The notes under the pieces are model-generated. The model had not been told where the DNA came from, ran no database searches, and saw nothing but the letters and a program-made list of their open reading frames with translations. The translations under genes were made by a program, and so were the position numbers. Shown piece after piece: positions 1 through 5,444 of a DNA stretch of 5,444 nt. The stretch spans positions 1-5,444 of the forward strand of contig CABTZC010000158.1 in NCBI GenBank assembly GCA_902489185.1. The letters run 5' to 3'. Every line of letters begins with the position of its first letter. The stretch's first letter is position 1. The DNA is from an uncultured Brevibacterium sp. (GTDB lineage Bacteria > Actinomycetota > Actinomycetes > Actinomycetales > Brevibacteriaceae).

Positions 1-281
1 CCGGCGTAGAAGAATTTTTGGGCGTCGAGTGAGTCGGCCACCGCAACGGTACGTTGCGCGATCTGATCGACGGTCAGGTTGGTAGCTTCGCCGTCTTGGG
101 GAGCGTTCGCGGAATCGAGACCGTGCCCGGGGAGTTCGGTGATCACTACGCGGAAGTGTTCGACGAGGCGGTATCCCACCGAAGCCCACACGGTGGAGGC
201 GGTGCCAAGAGGTGTGCCAAGAATAAGAAGTGGAAGATCGGAATCGGTTGCGTTCAAAATTCGATAAGCAAGCGGTTTCAC
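1..281 (-). CDS. Alpha/beta-hydrolase fold protein, N-terminal part (cut by left window edge)
   Basis: This is an open frame of 93 codons running from a GTG at 281 off the left edge. The start is set by a strong Shine-Dalgarno sequence (GAAAGGGG, 287-294) five bases upstream, and I see no competing start. The translation begins MKPLAYRIL and has the early landmarks of an alpha/beta hydrolase: a strand plus oxyanion-loop segment LPLLILGTPLGT (about residues 17-28), then a Trp, then VVITELPGHGLDS (about 47-59), which matches the classical D-x-x-GHG-x-S turn. The sequence ends at KFFYAG, just where the nucleophile elbow G-x-S-x-G should begin, so the catalytic residues lie outside the window. 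The layout resembles 3-oxoadipate enol-lactonase-like (PcaD-like) and other small actinobacterial hydrolases, but the substrate cannot be told from this part. It follows tdk by 44 bases on the same strand without a terminator, so it is probably in the same transcript. Confidence 0.8.
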   Translation of the reverse strand, partial: MKPLAYRILNATDSDLPLLILGTPLGTASTVWASVGYRLVEHFRVVITELPGHGLDSANAPQDGEATNLTVDQIAQRTVAVADSLDAQKFFYA

Positions 282-286
282 GTATG

Positions 287-294
287 CCCCTTTC
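287..294 (-). promoter_or_regulatory. Ribosome binding site of the alpha/beta-hydrolase gene
   Basis: On the minus strand GAAAGGGG lies five bases before the GTG at 281. It is what identifies this GTG as the start, as the frame has no nearby ATG. The 44 bases between the tdk stop and this GTG contain nothing else clear. Confidence 0.6.
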
Positions 295-325
295 TTGTTA
301 CTCCAATCCTATGTGCGGATCTAAG

Positions 326-955
326 CTATTGCAGCACTCCGCCACTTTCATTCAAGTAGCAGGCAGGGCACAACGATTCGTATGTCACACTCATGCCGTC
401 AATCGCCACTTGGTCACCGTCAAACACGTAGCTGCCGTCGACCTTTCGCCCGTTAAACATGGCTTTGCGCCCGCACCGGCAAATGGTTTTGAGCTCTTCG
501 AGGCTGTGAGCAATTTCTAACAGCCGTGCCGAACCAGGGAACGCATGGGTGCGAAAATCCGTGCGAATGCCGTAACACATCACCGGAACATCCCGGTAAA
601 CGGCAATCCGCATGAGCCCGTCGACTTGTTCGTTAGTGAGGAACTGGGCCTCATCGATGAGGAGACACGCGACAGGGTCAGTGGAAAACTCAAGAGTTTC
701 TAACAGCGCTGAATGATCGACATAACCAGCGACGTCATCAAAGACTTGTTCAACGGTGTCGGTGCGATCAATGAGGAAGTCAACGGTACGGGTAACGCCC
801 AAACGTGACACGATTTGCGTGTTGCCTTTTGTATCAATCGCTGGCTTCGCTAACAGAACTCGTTGCCCGCGCTCTTCATAGTTGTAGGCAGCTTGTAAAA
901 GCGCGGTCGACTTTCCCGAGTTCATCGCGCCATAGCGGAAATACAGTTTTGCCAC
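326..955 (-). CDS. tdk: Thymidine kinase, type II
   Basis: This cytoplasmic enzyme phosphorylates thymidine (and deoxyuridine) to the 5'-monophosphate with ATP, in the pyrimidine salvage pathway. The 209-residue product has the usual length of type II bacterial thymidine kinases and all their landmarks. These are the P-loop GAMNSGKST (9-17), LLIDEAQFL (98-106) with the Mg-binding Asp101 and the presumed catalytic base Glu102, and YGIRTDFRTHAFPGS (128-142). A structural zinc site is formed by Cys159/Cys161 (CRCG) and Cys196/Cys199 (CPAC), and the thymidine-binding lasso lies between the Cys pairs, with VTYESLC near its end. The GTG start at 955 has a good ribosome binding site (AAGGAAGG, 962-969) six bases upstream. 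The gene is divergent from the isocitrate dehydrogenase gene and lies just upstream of a hydrolase gene on the same strand. No residue looks missing or altered. Confidence 0.97.
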   Translation of the reverse strand: MAKLYFRYGAMNSGKSTALLQAAYNYEERGQRVLLAKPAIDTKGNTQIVSRLGVTRTVDFLIDRTDTVEQVFDDVAGYVDHSALLETLEFSTDPVACLLIDEAQFLTNEQVDGLMRIAVYRDVPVMCYGIRTDFRTHAFPGSARLLEIAHSLEELKTICRCGRKAMFNGRKVDGSYVFDGDQVAIDGMSVTYESLCPACYLNESGGVLQ

Positions 956-961
956 GTCCGA

Positions 962-969
962 CCTTCCTT
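962..969 (-). promoter_or_regulatory. Ribosome binding site of tdk
   Basis: On the minus strand AAGGAAGG sits six bases before the GTG at 955. It is purine-rich and well placed, and it supports the GTG rather than an internal ATG as the start. Confidence 0.6.
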
Positions 970-975
970 CCCCGG

Positions 976-1006
976 TTCATGCTACCGCGTCGCGAATGGA
1001 TAGACT
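976..1006 (+). promoter_or_regulatory. Candidate promoter of the isocitrate dehydrogenase gene
   Basis: TAGACT (1001-1006) fits TANNNT and lies 35 bases upstream of the chosen ATG at 1042. TTCATG (976-981) could act as a weak -35 element, with a rather long 19-base spacer. The site would overlap the tdk -10 candidate on the other strand. It is inferred from position and a loose match only; transcription could also start elsewhere in the gap. Confidence 0.25.
979..984 (-). promoter_or_regulatory. Candidate -10 element for tdk
   Basis: On the minus strand TAGCAT fits the TANNAT pattern of housekeeping actinobacterial -10 elements, 23 bases upstream of the tdk GTG. No good -35 hexamer is present at 16-18 bases upstream (CAGTCT at 1002-1007 is poor). 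The call rests mainly on the short divergent gap, which must hold a promoter for tdk. Confidence 0.22.
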
Positions 1007-1029
1007 GAGCAATGAAAACTACCGTCAAC

Positions 1030-1036
1030 AGGGAAG
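1030..1036 (+). promoter_or_regulatory. Ribosome binding site deciding the isocitrate dehydrogenase start
   Basis: AGGGAAG ends five bases before the ATG at 1042. The in-frame ATG at 1012, which would add ten residues (MKTTVNREAH), has no comparable site in front of it. This sequence would then lie inside the coding region, which argues for the ATG at 1042. Confidence 0.7.
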
Positions 1037-1041
1037 CACAC

Positions 1042-3258
1042 ATGGCTCAGATCATTTATACCCGTACGGACGAAGCTCCGCTTCTTGCAACGTATTCGCT
1101 TAAACCCATCATTGAGGCTTTCGCACGCAAAGCCGGAATCGATGTCACCACTCGCGACATTTCGCTGGCCAGCCGTGTTCTGTCTCAGTTCCCTGAATAC
1201 TTGAAGGAAGACCAGCGTCACAGTGACGCACTGGCTGAACTGGGCGATCTTGCGAAGAAGCCAGAAGCTAACATTATTAAGCTTCCAAACATTTCGGCTT
1301 CGGTTCCTCAGCTCAAAGCCACCATCAAGGAACTTCAGAACCAAGGTTTTGCACTTCCTCACTACCCCGAGGAACCGTCCACTGACGAAGAACGTGACAT
1401 TCGCGCCCGATACGACAAGGTCAAGGGTTCAGCAGTTAACCCGGTCTTGCGTGAAGGTAACTCCGACCGTCGTGCGCCGAAAGCCGTGAAGCAGTACGCA
1501 CAGGCTCACCCACACTCTATGGGTGAGTGGACGGCAGACTCGAAAACAGAAGTCGCCACAATGGGGCAGAACGACTTCCGTTCCAACGAACAGTCCGTCA
1601 TTATGCCTGCCGACGACACCCTGACTATCCGCCACGTTGGCGCTGAGGGCACCTCGGTCTTGAAAGACGATCTCAAGGTCCTCAAAGGCGAAATCATCGA
1701 CTCCACTTTCATGGATGTTGCACGCCTGGACGCCTTCTTGAAAGACCAGATCGCCAAGGCTAAAGAAACGGGCGTGCTTTTTTCGGTCCACCTCAAGGCC
1801 ACCATGATGAAGGTATCCGACCCGGTTCTATTCGGTCACGTCATCACCGCTTTCTTCCCACAGACATTCGCCGACTACGGCGACGTTTTGGCACAGGCAG
1901 GCCTGAGCCCAGCGGACGGTTTGGGCGCTATCCTGACCGGTCTTGACGAACTCGACGGGGACGACGCTGAACAGATCAAGAAGTCGATCTCGCGTGAACT
2001 CGAAGAGGGTCCGGCCCTGGCAATGGTGAACTCCGACAAGGGAATCACCAACCTCCACGTGCCGTCAGACGTGATTGTGGACGCATCGATGCCAGCCATG
2101 ATCCGTATCGGCGGAAAGATGTGGGGACCAGACGGGAAAGAAGCCGACACCCTGGCTGTTATCCCCGACTCGTCCTACGCCGGCGTCTACCAGACCGTGA
2201 TTGACGACTGCAAGGCACACGGAGCATACGATCCGGCAACCATGGGTTCGGTACCGAACGTGGGCCTCATGGCGCAGAAGGCTGAAGAGTACGGAAGCCA
2301 CGACAAGACCTTCGAAATCAAAGAAGAAGGAACCGTCGAGGTTGTTAACTCGGCTGGCGAAGTACTCATGAGCCACAAGGTGTCCGCTGGTGACATCTGG
2401 CGTGCATGCCAGACCAAGGACGTTCCGGTTCGCGACTGGGTGAAGCTCGCGGTTACCCGCGCTCGTTTGTCCGAAACTCCTGCAGTGTTCTGGCTGGATG
2501 AAACTCGTGCCCACGACCGTAACCTCATCGAAAAGGTTAACGAGTACCTCAAGGAGCACGACACCGACGGTCTGGACATTCGCATCATGAACCCGGTTGA
2601 GGCTACCCAGTACTCACTTGACCGGATTCGTGAAGGCAAGGACACCATTTCGGTGACCGGTAACGTGTTGCGCGACTACAACACCGACCTGTTCCCAATT
2701 CTGGAGCTTGGAACGTCAGCCAAGATGCTCTCGGTCGTTCCGCTGATCGCCGGTGGTGGACTGTTCGAAACCGGTGCTGGTGGTTCGGCACCAAAGCACG
2801 TCCAGCAGCTGGTGGAAGAAAACCACTTGCGTTGGGACTCGTTGGGTGAGTTCTTCGCGATTGCAGAGTCGCTGCGCCACTTCAAGCTTAGCGACGGCAA
2901 CGAGCGTGCCGGTGTCTTGGCTTCCACCTTGGATGACGCAACCGCGACCTTCTTGGAAGAGAACCGTTCGCCGTCGCGCAAGGTTGGTGAAATCGACAAC
3001 CGTGGTAGCCACTTCTACCTCACTCTGTACTGGGCCGAGGAACTGGCTAAGCAGACGGATGATGCTGAGTTGGCGCAGGCGTTTGAACCTATCGCACGCG
3101 AACTGCGTGAGCAGGAAGAGACCATCACCAAGGACCTCATTGAAGTGCAGGGTGAAGGTGTTGACTTGGGTGGCTACTACAACCCTGACGACGCGAAGGT
3201 TACGGAAGTCATGCGCCCTTCCTCCACGTTTAACGACATCATCGCCAAGCTGGGGTAG
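1042..3258 (+). CDS. icd: NADP-dependent isocitrate dehydrogenase, monomeric type
   Basis: This enzyme oxidatively decarboxylates isocitrate to 2-oxoglutarate in the TCA cycle and makes NADPH; it acts in the cytoplasm as a single large chain. From the ATG at 1042 the product has 738 residues, the usual size of the monomeric class (about 740), and starts MAQIIYTRTDEAPLLATYSL, which matches the typical family N-terminus. With a small offset from the well-studied Azotobacter enzyme, every key residue is in place. Isocitrate contacts are Ser130, Asn133, Arg137, Arg143, Lys252, Tyr417 and Arg544. Metal-site acids are Asp347 (VDASMP), Asp545 and Asp549 (LRDYNTDLFP). NADP-binding residues are His586, Arg597, Asp599 and Arg646 (PSRKVGEIDNRGSH). 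The ATG at 1012 is in frame, but it lacks a ribosome binding site and adds ten residues outside the family pattern. The gene is followed after 8 bases by a lapA-like gene and probably shares its transcript. The sequence shows no damage. Confidence 0.98.
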   Translation: MAQIIYTRTDEAPLLATYSLKPIIEAFARKAGIDVTTRDISLASRVLSQFPEYLKEDQRHSDALAELGDLAKKPEANIIKLPNISASVPQLKATIKELQNQGFALPHYPEEPSTDEERDIRARYDKVKGSAVNPVLREGNSDRRAPKAVKQYAQAHPHSMGEWTADSKTEVATMGQNDFRSNEQSVIMPADDTLTIRHVGAEGTSVLKDDLKVLKGEIIDSTFMDVARLDAFLKDQIAKAKETGVLFSVHLKATMMKVSDPVLFGHVITAFFPQTFADYGDVLAQAGLSPADGLGAILTGLDELDGDDAEQIKKSISRELEEGPALAMVNSDKGITNLHVPSDVIVDASMPAMIRIGGKMWGPDGKEADTLAVIPDSSYAGVYQTVIDDCKAHGAYDPATMGSVPNVGLMAQKAEEYGSHDKTFEIKEEGTVEVVNSAGEVLMSHKVSAGDIWRACQTKDVPVRDWVKLAVTRARLSETPAVFWLDETRAHDRNLIEKVNEYLKEHDTDGLDIRIMNPVEATQYSLDRIREGKDTISVTGNVLRDYNTDLFPILELGTSAKMLSVVPLIAGGGLFETGAGGSAPKHVQQLVEENHLRWDSLGEFFAIAESLRHFKLSDGNERAGVLASTLDDATATFLEENRSPSRKVGEIDNRGSHFYLTLYWAEELAKQTDDAELAQAFEPIARELREQEETITKDLIEVQGEGVDLGGYYNPDDAKVTEVMRPSSTFNDIIAKLG

Positions 3259-3265
3259 GTGAAGG
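3257..3265 (+). promoter_or_regulatory. Ribosome binding site of the lapA-like gene, overlapping the icd stop codon
   Basis: AGGTGAAGG begins inside the TAG stop of icd and ends one base before the ATG at 3267. The AGGTGA part has normal spacing. The overlap with the upstream stop codon suggests that translation of the two genes is coupled. Confidence 0.5.
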
Positions 3266-3266
3266 T

Positions 3267-3713
3267 ATGAGTAACCCACAGGCGACGCCTCCGTCGTTTG
3301 GTTCCGGACCAGGTTCGTTTGGTTCCGACCCGCAGTCGTTTGGGTCTGGGCCACAGGTGCCCAACGGCGCATCCGCGGCGGAGGAAAACACTCAGGTACC
3401 GCAAGCACCGCACACCGATGAGCCGGTTTATAACCAGCCGTCGAACGCTACGAACCAGGAGAAATCCGGGGTTTCAGCGTTCGTGTGGGTGGCGTTGATT
3501 CTGGGCGCGTTGATTCTGGTGTTGCTTTTGGTGTTTGTCATGCAGAACAACCAGTCGGTAGATATCAGCTACTTCGCGTGGTCATTCTCCATGCCGCTGG
3601 GAGTTGCGCTCCTTCTCGCCGCGATCGCAGGAGTGTTGATTGCTGCGATCGTTGGAACGGTGCGCATCATCCTGCTTGGGCGCAGGCTCAAGCGAGCTCA
3701 GAAGAACTCCTAA
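3267..3713 (+). CDS. LapA (DUF1049) domain membrane protein with repeat-bearing N-terminal tail
   Basis: This is a small membrane protein of 148 residues. Residues 1-68 are polar and low in complexity (Gly, Ser, Pro, Gln, Asn), starting with three copies of a heptad SFGS(G/D)P(G/Q) at 10-30. Two hydrophobic helices follow, at about 71-92 and 109-137, joined by the short segment MQNNQSVDISYFAWSFSMP. This segment, with QN-x-x-x-V-x-x-x-F before a helix with Pro-Leu-Gly, is the signature of the LapA domain (DUF1049). The chain ends in a basic tail (GRRLKRAQKNS), so both ends are probably cytoplasmic. In proteobacteria LapA takes part in lipopolysaccharide assembly; actinobacteria lack that polymer, and the function of the domain there is not known to me, so the family name should not be read as a role. 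The gene sits 8 bases after icd and just before a strong terminator. Confidence 0.85.
   Translation: MSNPQATPPSFGSGPGSFGSDPQSFGSGPQVPNGASAAEENTQVPQAPHTDEPVYNQPSNATNQEKSGVSAFVWVALILGALILVLLLVFVMQNNQSVDISYFAWSFSMPLGVALLLAAIAGVLIAAIVGTVRIILLGRRLKRAQKNS
3294..3356 (+). repeat. Three in-frame 21-bp tandem repeats in the lapA-like gene
   Basis: Units lie at 3294-3314, 3315-3335 and 3336-3356, each beginning TCGTTTGG. By hand count, units 1 and 2 share 15 of 21 bases and units 2 and 3 share 16 of 21. They encode SFGSGPG, SFGSDPQ and SFGSGPQ. The copies have diverged at the DNA level more than at the protein level, which points to an old duplication whose peptide pattern has been kept. Confidence 0.85.
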
Positions 3714-3721
3714 GACATGAA

Positions 3722-3759
3722 TGAACCGGGCCCTGGCGACAGGGCCCGGTTCAGTTTTT
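3722..3759 (+). terminator. Rho-independent terminator of the icd-lapA unit
   Basis: A perfect 14-bp stem (arms 3722-3735 and 3740-3753, core CCGGGCCC) is closed by a GCGA tetraloop of the stable GNRA type and followed, after one G, by five T residues (3755-3759). It begins 9 bases after the lapA-like stop codon. There is no A-run on the left side, so it should work in the plus direction only. It separates the icd unit from the transporter gene. Confidence 0.93.
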
Positions 3760-3807
3760 GCTTCCGAGTATCCACTCAACAGCGTCCGATCCCCAGCAAG
3801 GTTTGCA

Positions 3808-3821
3808 CACTTGCTTAAGTG
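3808..3821 (+). promoter_or_regulatory. Short inverted repeat upstream of the transporter gene
   Basis: CACTT (3808-3812) and AAGTG (3817-3821) flank GCTT. The element lies upstream of the candidate -35 of the ZIP transporter gene and could be a regulator site. It is short, may be chance, and does not match a Zur or DtxR box that I know. Confidence 0.15.
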
Positions 3822-3834
3822 CGTACATATTGAG

Positions 3835-3862
3835 TTGTGCGCAAACAGCGTGCGGGTATAGA
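3835..3862 (+). promoter_or_regulatory. Candidate promoter of the ZIP transporter gene, giving a near-leaderless mRNA
   Basis: TATAGA (3857-3862) is a good -10-like hexamer, and TTGTGC (3835-3840) is a partial -35 match with a 16-base spacer. A start site about seven bases after the -10 element would fall at about 3869-3872, at or just before the ATG at 3872. This agrees with the lack of a ribosome binding site there. The preceding terminator means the gene needs its own promoter in this gap. Confidence 0.4.
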
Positions 3863-3871
3863 ACCTATGTC

Positions 3872-4630
3872 ATGGAGTTCGTCGTACCCTTTCTCATGAG
3901 CATGGCCGCGGGTCTGGCCACAGGCCTTGGCGCCCTGCTGGGGGTAACGAACCTGGCCCGCTCCACACGCTTCTTTTCTGGAGCCCTAGGGTTTTCAGCT
4001 GGCGTCATGATTTACGTGTCGCTGGTAGAAATCCTTCCCCAAGCAATCGAATCGGTGGAAAACCCTGCAGCACCGTGGATCGCGGTGGGCGCGCTGTTTG
4101 GCGGAATCGGTTTCGCCGCTGCCATCGACGCACTCGTCCCGGACCATATCAGCCCTTCCGCACCAACCACCTCGGACGGACGCTTGCTGCGCATGGGCGC
4201 CTTCACAGGCATTGCCATTGCGCTCCACAACTTCCCTGAAGGCTTCGCAACCTTCCTCACCGCACACACTGACCTCACACTCGCCATCCCGATCGTGGTT
4301 GCAATTGCCATCCACAACATCCCAGAGGGCCTGGCCGTCGCCGTCCCCATTTTTCACGCGACCGGCTCAGCAGCCAAGGCCTTCCGATGGTCACTCCTGT
4401 CCGGACTGGCGGAACCGGCCGGAGCCGTTCTGGGTTACCTGATCCTCGCCCCGATTATGACCCCCACCATTTTCGGAATCGTGTTCGCCGGCGTAGGCGG
4501 CATCATGGTCTACATTTCGTTCAGCCAACTTCTCCCTGCCGCCCACAACCAAGGTCACCCACGCGCGCCACTCATTGGATTGTTCGCTGGAATGGCAGTC
4601 ATGGCAGTGTCGCTGCTCATGCTGGGGTAA
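3872..4630 (+). CDS. zupT: ZIP-family divalent metal transporter (ZupT-like)
   Basis: This is an inner-membrane importer of zinc and possibly other divalent metals such as iron or manganese. The 252-residue product is the normal size for bacterial ZIP proteins and has about eight hydrophobic segments. The two metal-site motifs are intact: HNFPEG at 119-124 and HNIPEG at 148-153, on neighbouring helices as in E. coli ZupT. EPAG (181-184) and an N-terminal GLATGLGALLG (14-24) are also typical, as is SLVEILPQA (50-58). The loop between the third and fourth helices (about 91-107) is short and has only one His, so it is not the long His-rich loop of eukaryotic ZIPs. The open frame extends upstream to 3758, but that part runs from the terminator through the promoter region, and the ATG at 3872 places the first helix correctly. 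No clear Shine-Dalgarno sequence is seen. The symbol reflects family likeness; the metal is not determined by sequence. Confidence 0.92.
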   Translation: MEFVVPFLMSMAAGLATGLGALLGVTNLARSTRFFSGALGFSAGVMIYVSLVEILPQAIESVENPAAPWIAVGALFGGIGFAAAIDALVPDHISPSAPTTSDGRLLRMGAFTGIAIALHNFPEGFATFLTAHTDLTLAIPIVVAIAIHNIPEGLAVAVPIFHATGSAAKAFRWSLLSGLAEPAGAVLGYLILAPIMTPTIFGIVFAGVGGIMVYISFSQLLPAAHNQGHPRAPLIGLFAGMAVMAVSLLMLG

Positions 4631-5444
4631 TGAGCACTGGTAGCGCCCGAGGTCGTACCAGTACCCGCGCCCGCCGCACCTTTGTGTAGACCTCACCGTC
4701 AACGTGAATGCCGTGCGGTGCGTCCAGGACGAACGAGCGCCCCGTGTGGGTACGAATAGCGGCAGGTTTCACGTGGGCACCCACAGCCCACGCCCCAGCC
4801 ACCACCCAATCAACAAGCGACCTTGGTGCAAAGCGCGTATAGCAAACGGAACCGGAATCTAAACCGGCGTCAAAGATCCGTACCCGGTGCGGCACACCCG
4901 CAACGTTTCCGACTTCTTGCGTCCACGGATTCCCCTTCCAAGACCACAAGTTCACACCGGCCGCAATGTAAGACCACCAGTGGTGCTGGGCAGGTGTGCG
5001 TTGAATGGCCCGCACTGAGTTTCCCGCTCCTACCGCGACCAGGCTGGTGGTTGTGAGGCCACTGGGCTCAAGCGTCACGTGTGCAACGTCCACGTCAACT
5101 GGACCGGGCGGAAAGGTTGCCACAAGGTTTCGCCAAAACAGGTTCGCTGTGCCAACCGGGATCGGAACCAAGCGCGGCGGTTCAGCTGGCTTGTTTTCAT
5201 CGATCCACTCAATCAAGGCATGTGCGCACTGTGCAACGGTTCCATCGCCGCCCACCACAATAAGCCGCCGTGCCCCCGCGTCTAAGAGCCGCGTCGCCTG
5301 CTCCCCGCCCGGGTGAGCCGGCGAGGTGTAGGTAACAACGACCTCGGCCGAGGTGGTGGTTACCGAGCTGGAAGCGGCGCGTATGCGCTCGACAACCTGG
5401 CGGGTACCCCGGCGCGCGGGGGGCGCCACGACCCCGATCACACG
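4617..5444 (-). CDS. Diacylglycerol/lipid kinase family protein (YegS/DgkB type), 5' end at window edge
   Basis: This is a cytoplasmic or membrane-associated kinase expected to phosphorylate a lipid such as diacylglycerol with ATP. Counting from a GTG at 5441 there are 274 residues. The frame stays open to the window edge and no ribosome binding site can be seen, so the true start may lie outside. The catalytic-domain signature VVGGDGTV (62-69) is intact, followed by PIPVGTANLFWRNL (93-106), the counterpart of the usual P-x-GT-x-N-x-(F/L)-A-R segment. The C-terminal half has the beta-sandwich typical of the family, ending with the conserved HVDGEVY (246-252). The central motif that is usually G-x-GFDA is here GAGNSV (138-143), an oddity discussed separately. 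The stop codon lies inside the end of the convergent transporter gene. The substrate could be diacylglycerol, a sphingoid-like lipid or a glycolipid precursor. Confidence 0.88.
   Translation of the reverse strand, partial: RVIGVVAPPARRGTRQVVERIRAASSSVTTTSAEVVVTYTSPAHPGGEQATRLLDAGARRLIVVGGDGTVAQCAHALIEWIDENKPAEPPRLVPIPVGTANLFWRNLVATFPPGPVDVDVAHVTLEPSGLTTTSLVAVGAGNSVRAIQRTPAQHHWWSYIAAGVNLWSWKGNPWTQEVGNVAGVPHRVRIFDAGLDSGSVCYTRFAPRSLVDWVVAGAWAVGAHVKPAAIRTHTGRSFVLDAPHGIHVDGEVYTKVRRARVLVRPRALPVLITPA

Noticed and set aside
54..359. A 101-codon plus-strand frame at the left end.
   Set aside because: It crosses the hydrolase gene, the gap and the end of tdk on the opposite strand. The minus-strand frame gives a clear alpha/beta-hydrolase sequence with a ribosome binding site, whereas this one gives no recognisable protein.
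1012..1041. An upstream ATG that would lengthen isocitrate dehydrogenase by ten residues.
   Set aside because: It has no ribosome binding site, the added residues are not part of the family N-terminus, and the ATG at 1042 has AGGGAAG at ideal spacing.
2065..2559. A 164-codon antisense open frame inside icd.
   Set aside because: It lies wholly opposite conserved icd codons, its translation resembles no protein family, and no start signals were seen.
2716..3408. A 230-codon antisense open frame on the minus strand across the 3' half of icd and the start of the next gene.
   Set aside because: It lies opposite a highly conserved enzyme, has no recognisable domain and crosses a gene boundary. 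Long antisense frames are common opposite GC-rich coding sequence.
3834..3845. A palindrome-like stretch, TTGTGCGCAA, upstream of the transporter gene.
   Set aside because: One of its five base pairs is mismatched and it is only ten bases long. It overlaps the -35 candidate and matches no operator I can name.
3758..3871. A possible 38-residue N-terminal extension of the ZIP transporter.
   Set aside because: It would begin with a TTG inside the T-run of the terminator and run through the likely promoter. The added sequence has no family likeness, and the ATG at 3872 already gives a complete protein.
1..5444. Search for tRNA or rRNA genes, CRISPR arrays, insertion sequences, attachment sites, riboswitches and defence systems.
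   Set aside because: Almost all bases lie in conserved genes. The three gaps of 44, 86 and 158 bases hold only ribosome binding sites, promoter candidates and one terminator, and no mobile-element ends or spaced repeats were seen.

Overview
The window reads as an ordinary, compact stretch of chromosome from an actinobacterium of moderately high G+C. The main evidence is the monomeric isocitrate dehydrogenase, which resembles my memory of the Corynebacterium enzyme along its whole length. GTG starts, NADP-dependent central metabolism and a LapA-domain protein with a long Pro/Gln/Asn-rich cytoplasmic tail also fit. A type II thymidine kinase beside this enzyme hints at an Actinomycetaceae- or Micrococcales-like lineage rather than Corynebacterium itself, but that is a guess. 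There is no sign of a phage, insertion sequence, CRISPR array or RNA gene.

Left block, minus strand (1-955): a thymidine kinase gene (tdk) is followed 44 bases downstream by the 5' part of an alpha/beta-hydrolase gene cut by the left edge of the window. No terminator lies between them, so they are probably co-transcribed. tdk is divergent from the isocitrate dehydrogenase gene across an 86-base gap (956-1041) that must hold both promoters.

Central block, plus strand (1042-3759): a 738-residue monomeric NADP-dependent isocitrate dehydrogenase has all the substrate, metal and cofactor residues known for the family. After 8 bases comes a small two-helix membrane protein with a LapA (DUF1049) domain. 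A perfect 14-bp GNRA-loop hairpin followed by five T residues ends this two-gene unit.

Right block (3835-5444): a ZIP-family metal transporter (ZupT-like) on the plus strand has no visible ribosome binding site and a -10-like element just before its ATG, so a near-leaderless mRNA is possible. It converges on, and overlaps by 14 bases, a minus-strand YegS/DgkB-type lipid kinase gene whose 5' end is at or beyond the right edge of the window.

The genes do not form one pathway: nucleoside salvage, TCA-cycle NADPH production, envelope/membrane function, metal uptake and lipid phosphorylation sit side by side. I found no convincing new biological system. The points worth a second look are small: the heptad repeat in the LapA protein, the divergent central motif of the lipid kinase, the possible leaderless transporter mRNA and the convergent gene overlap.
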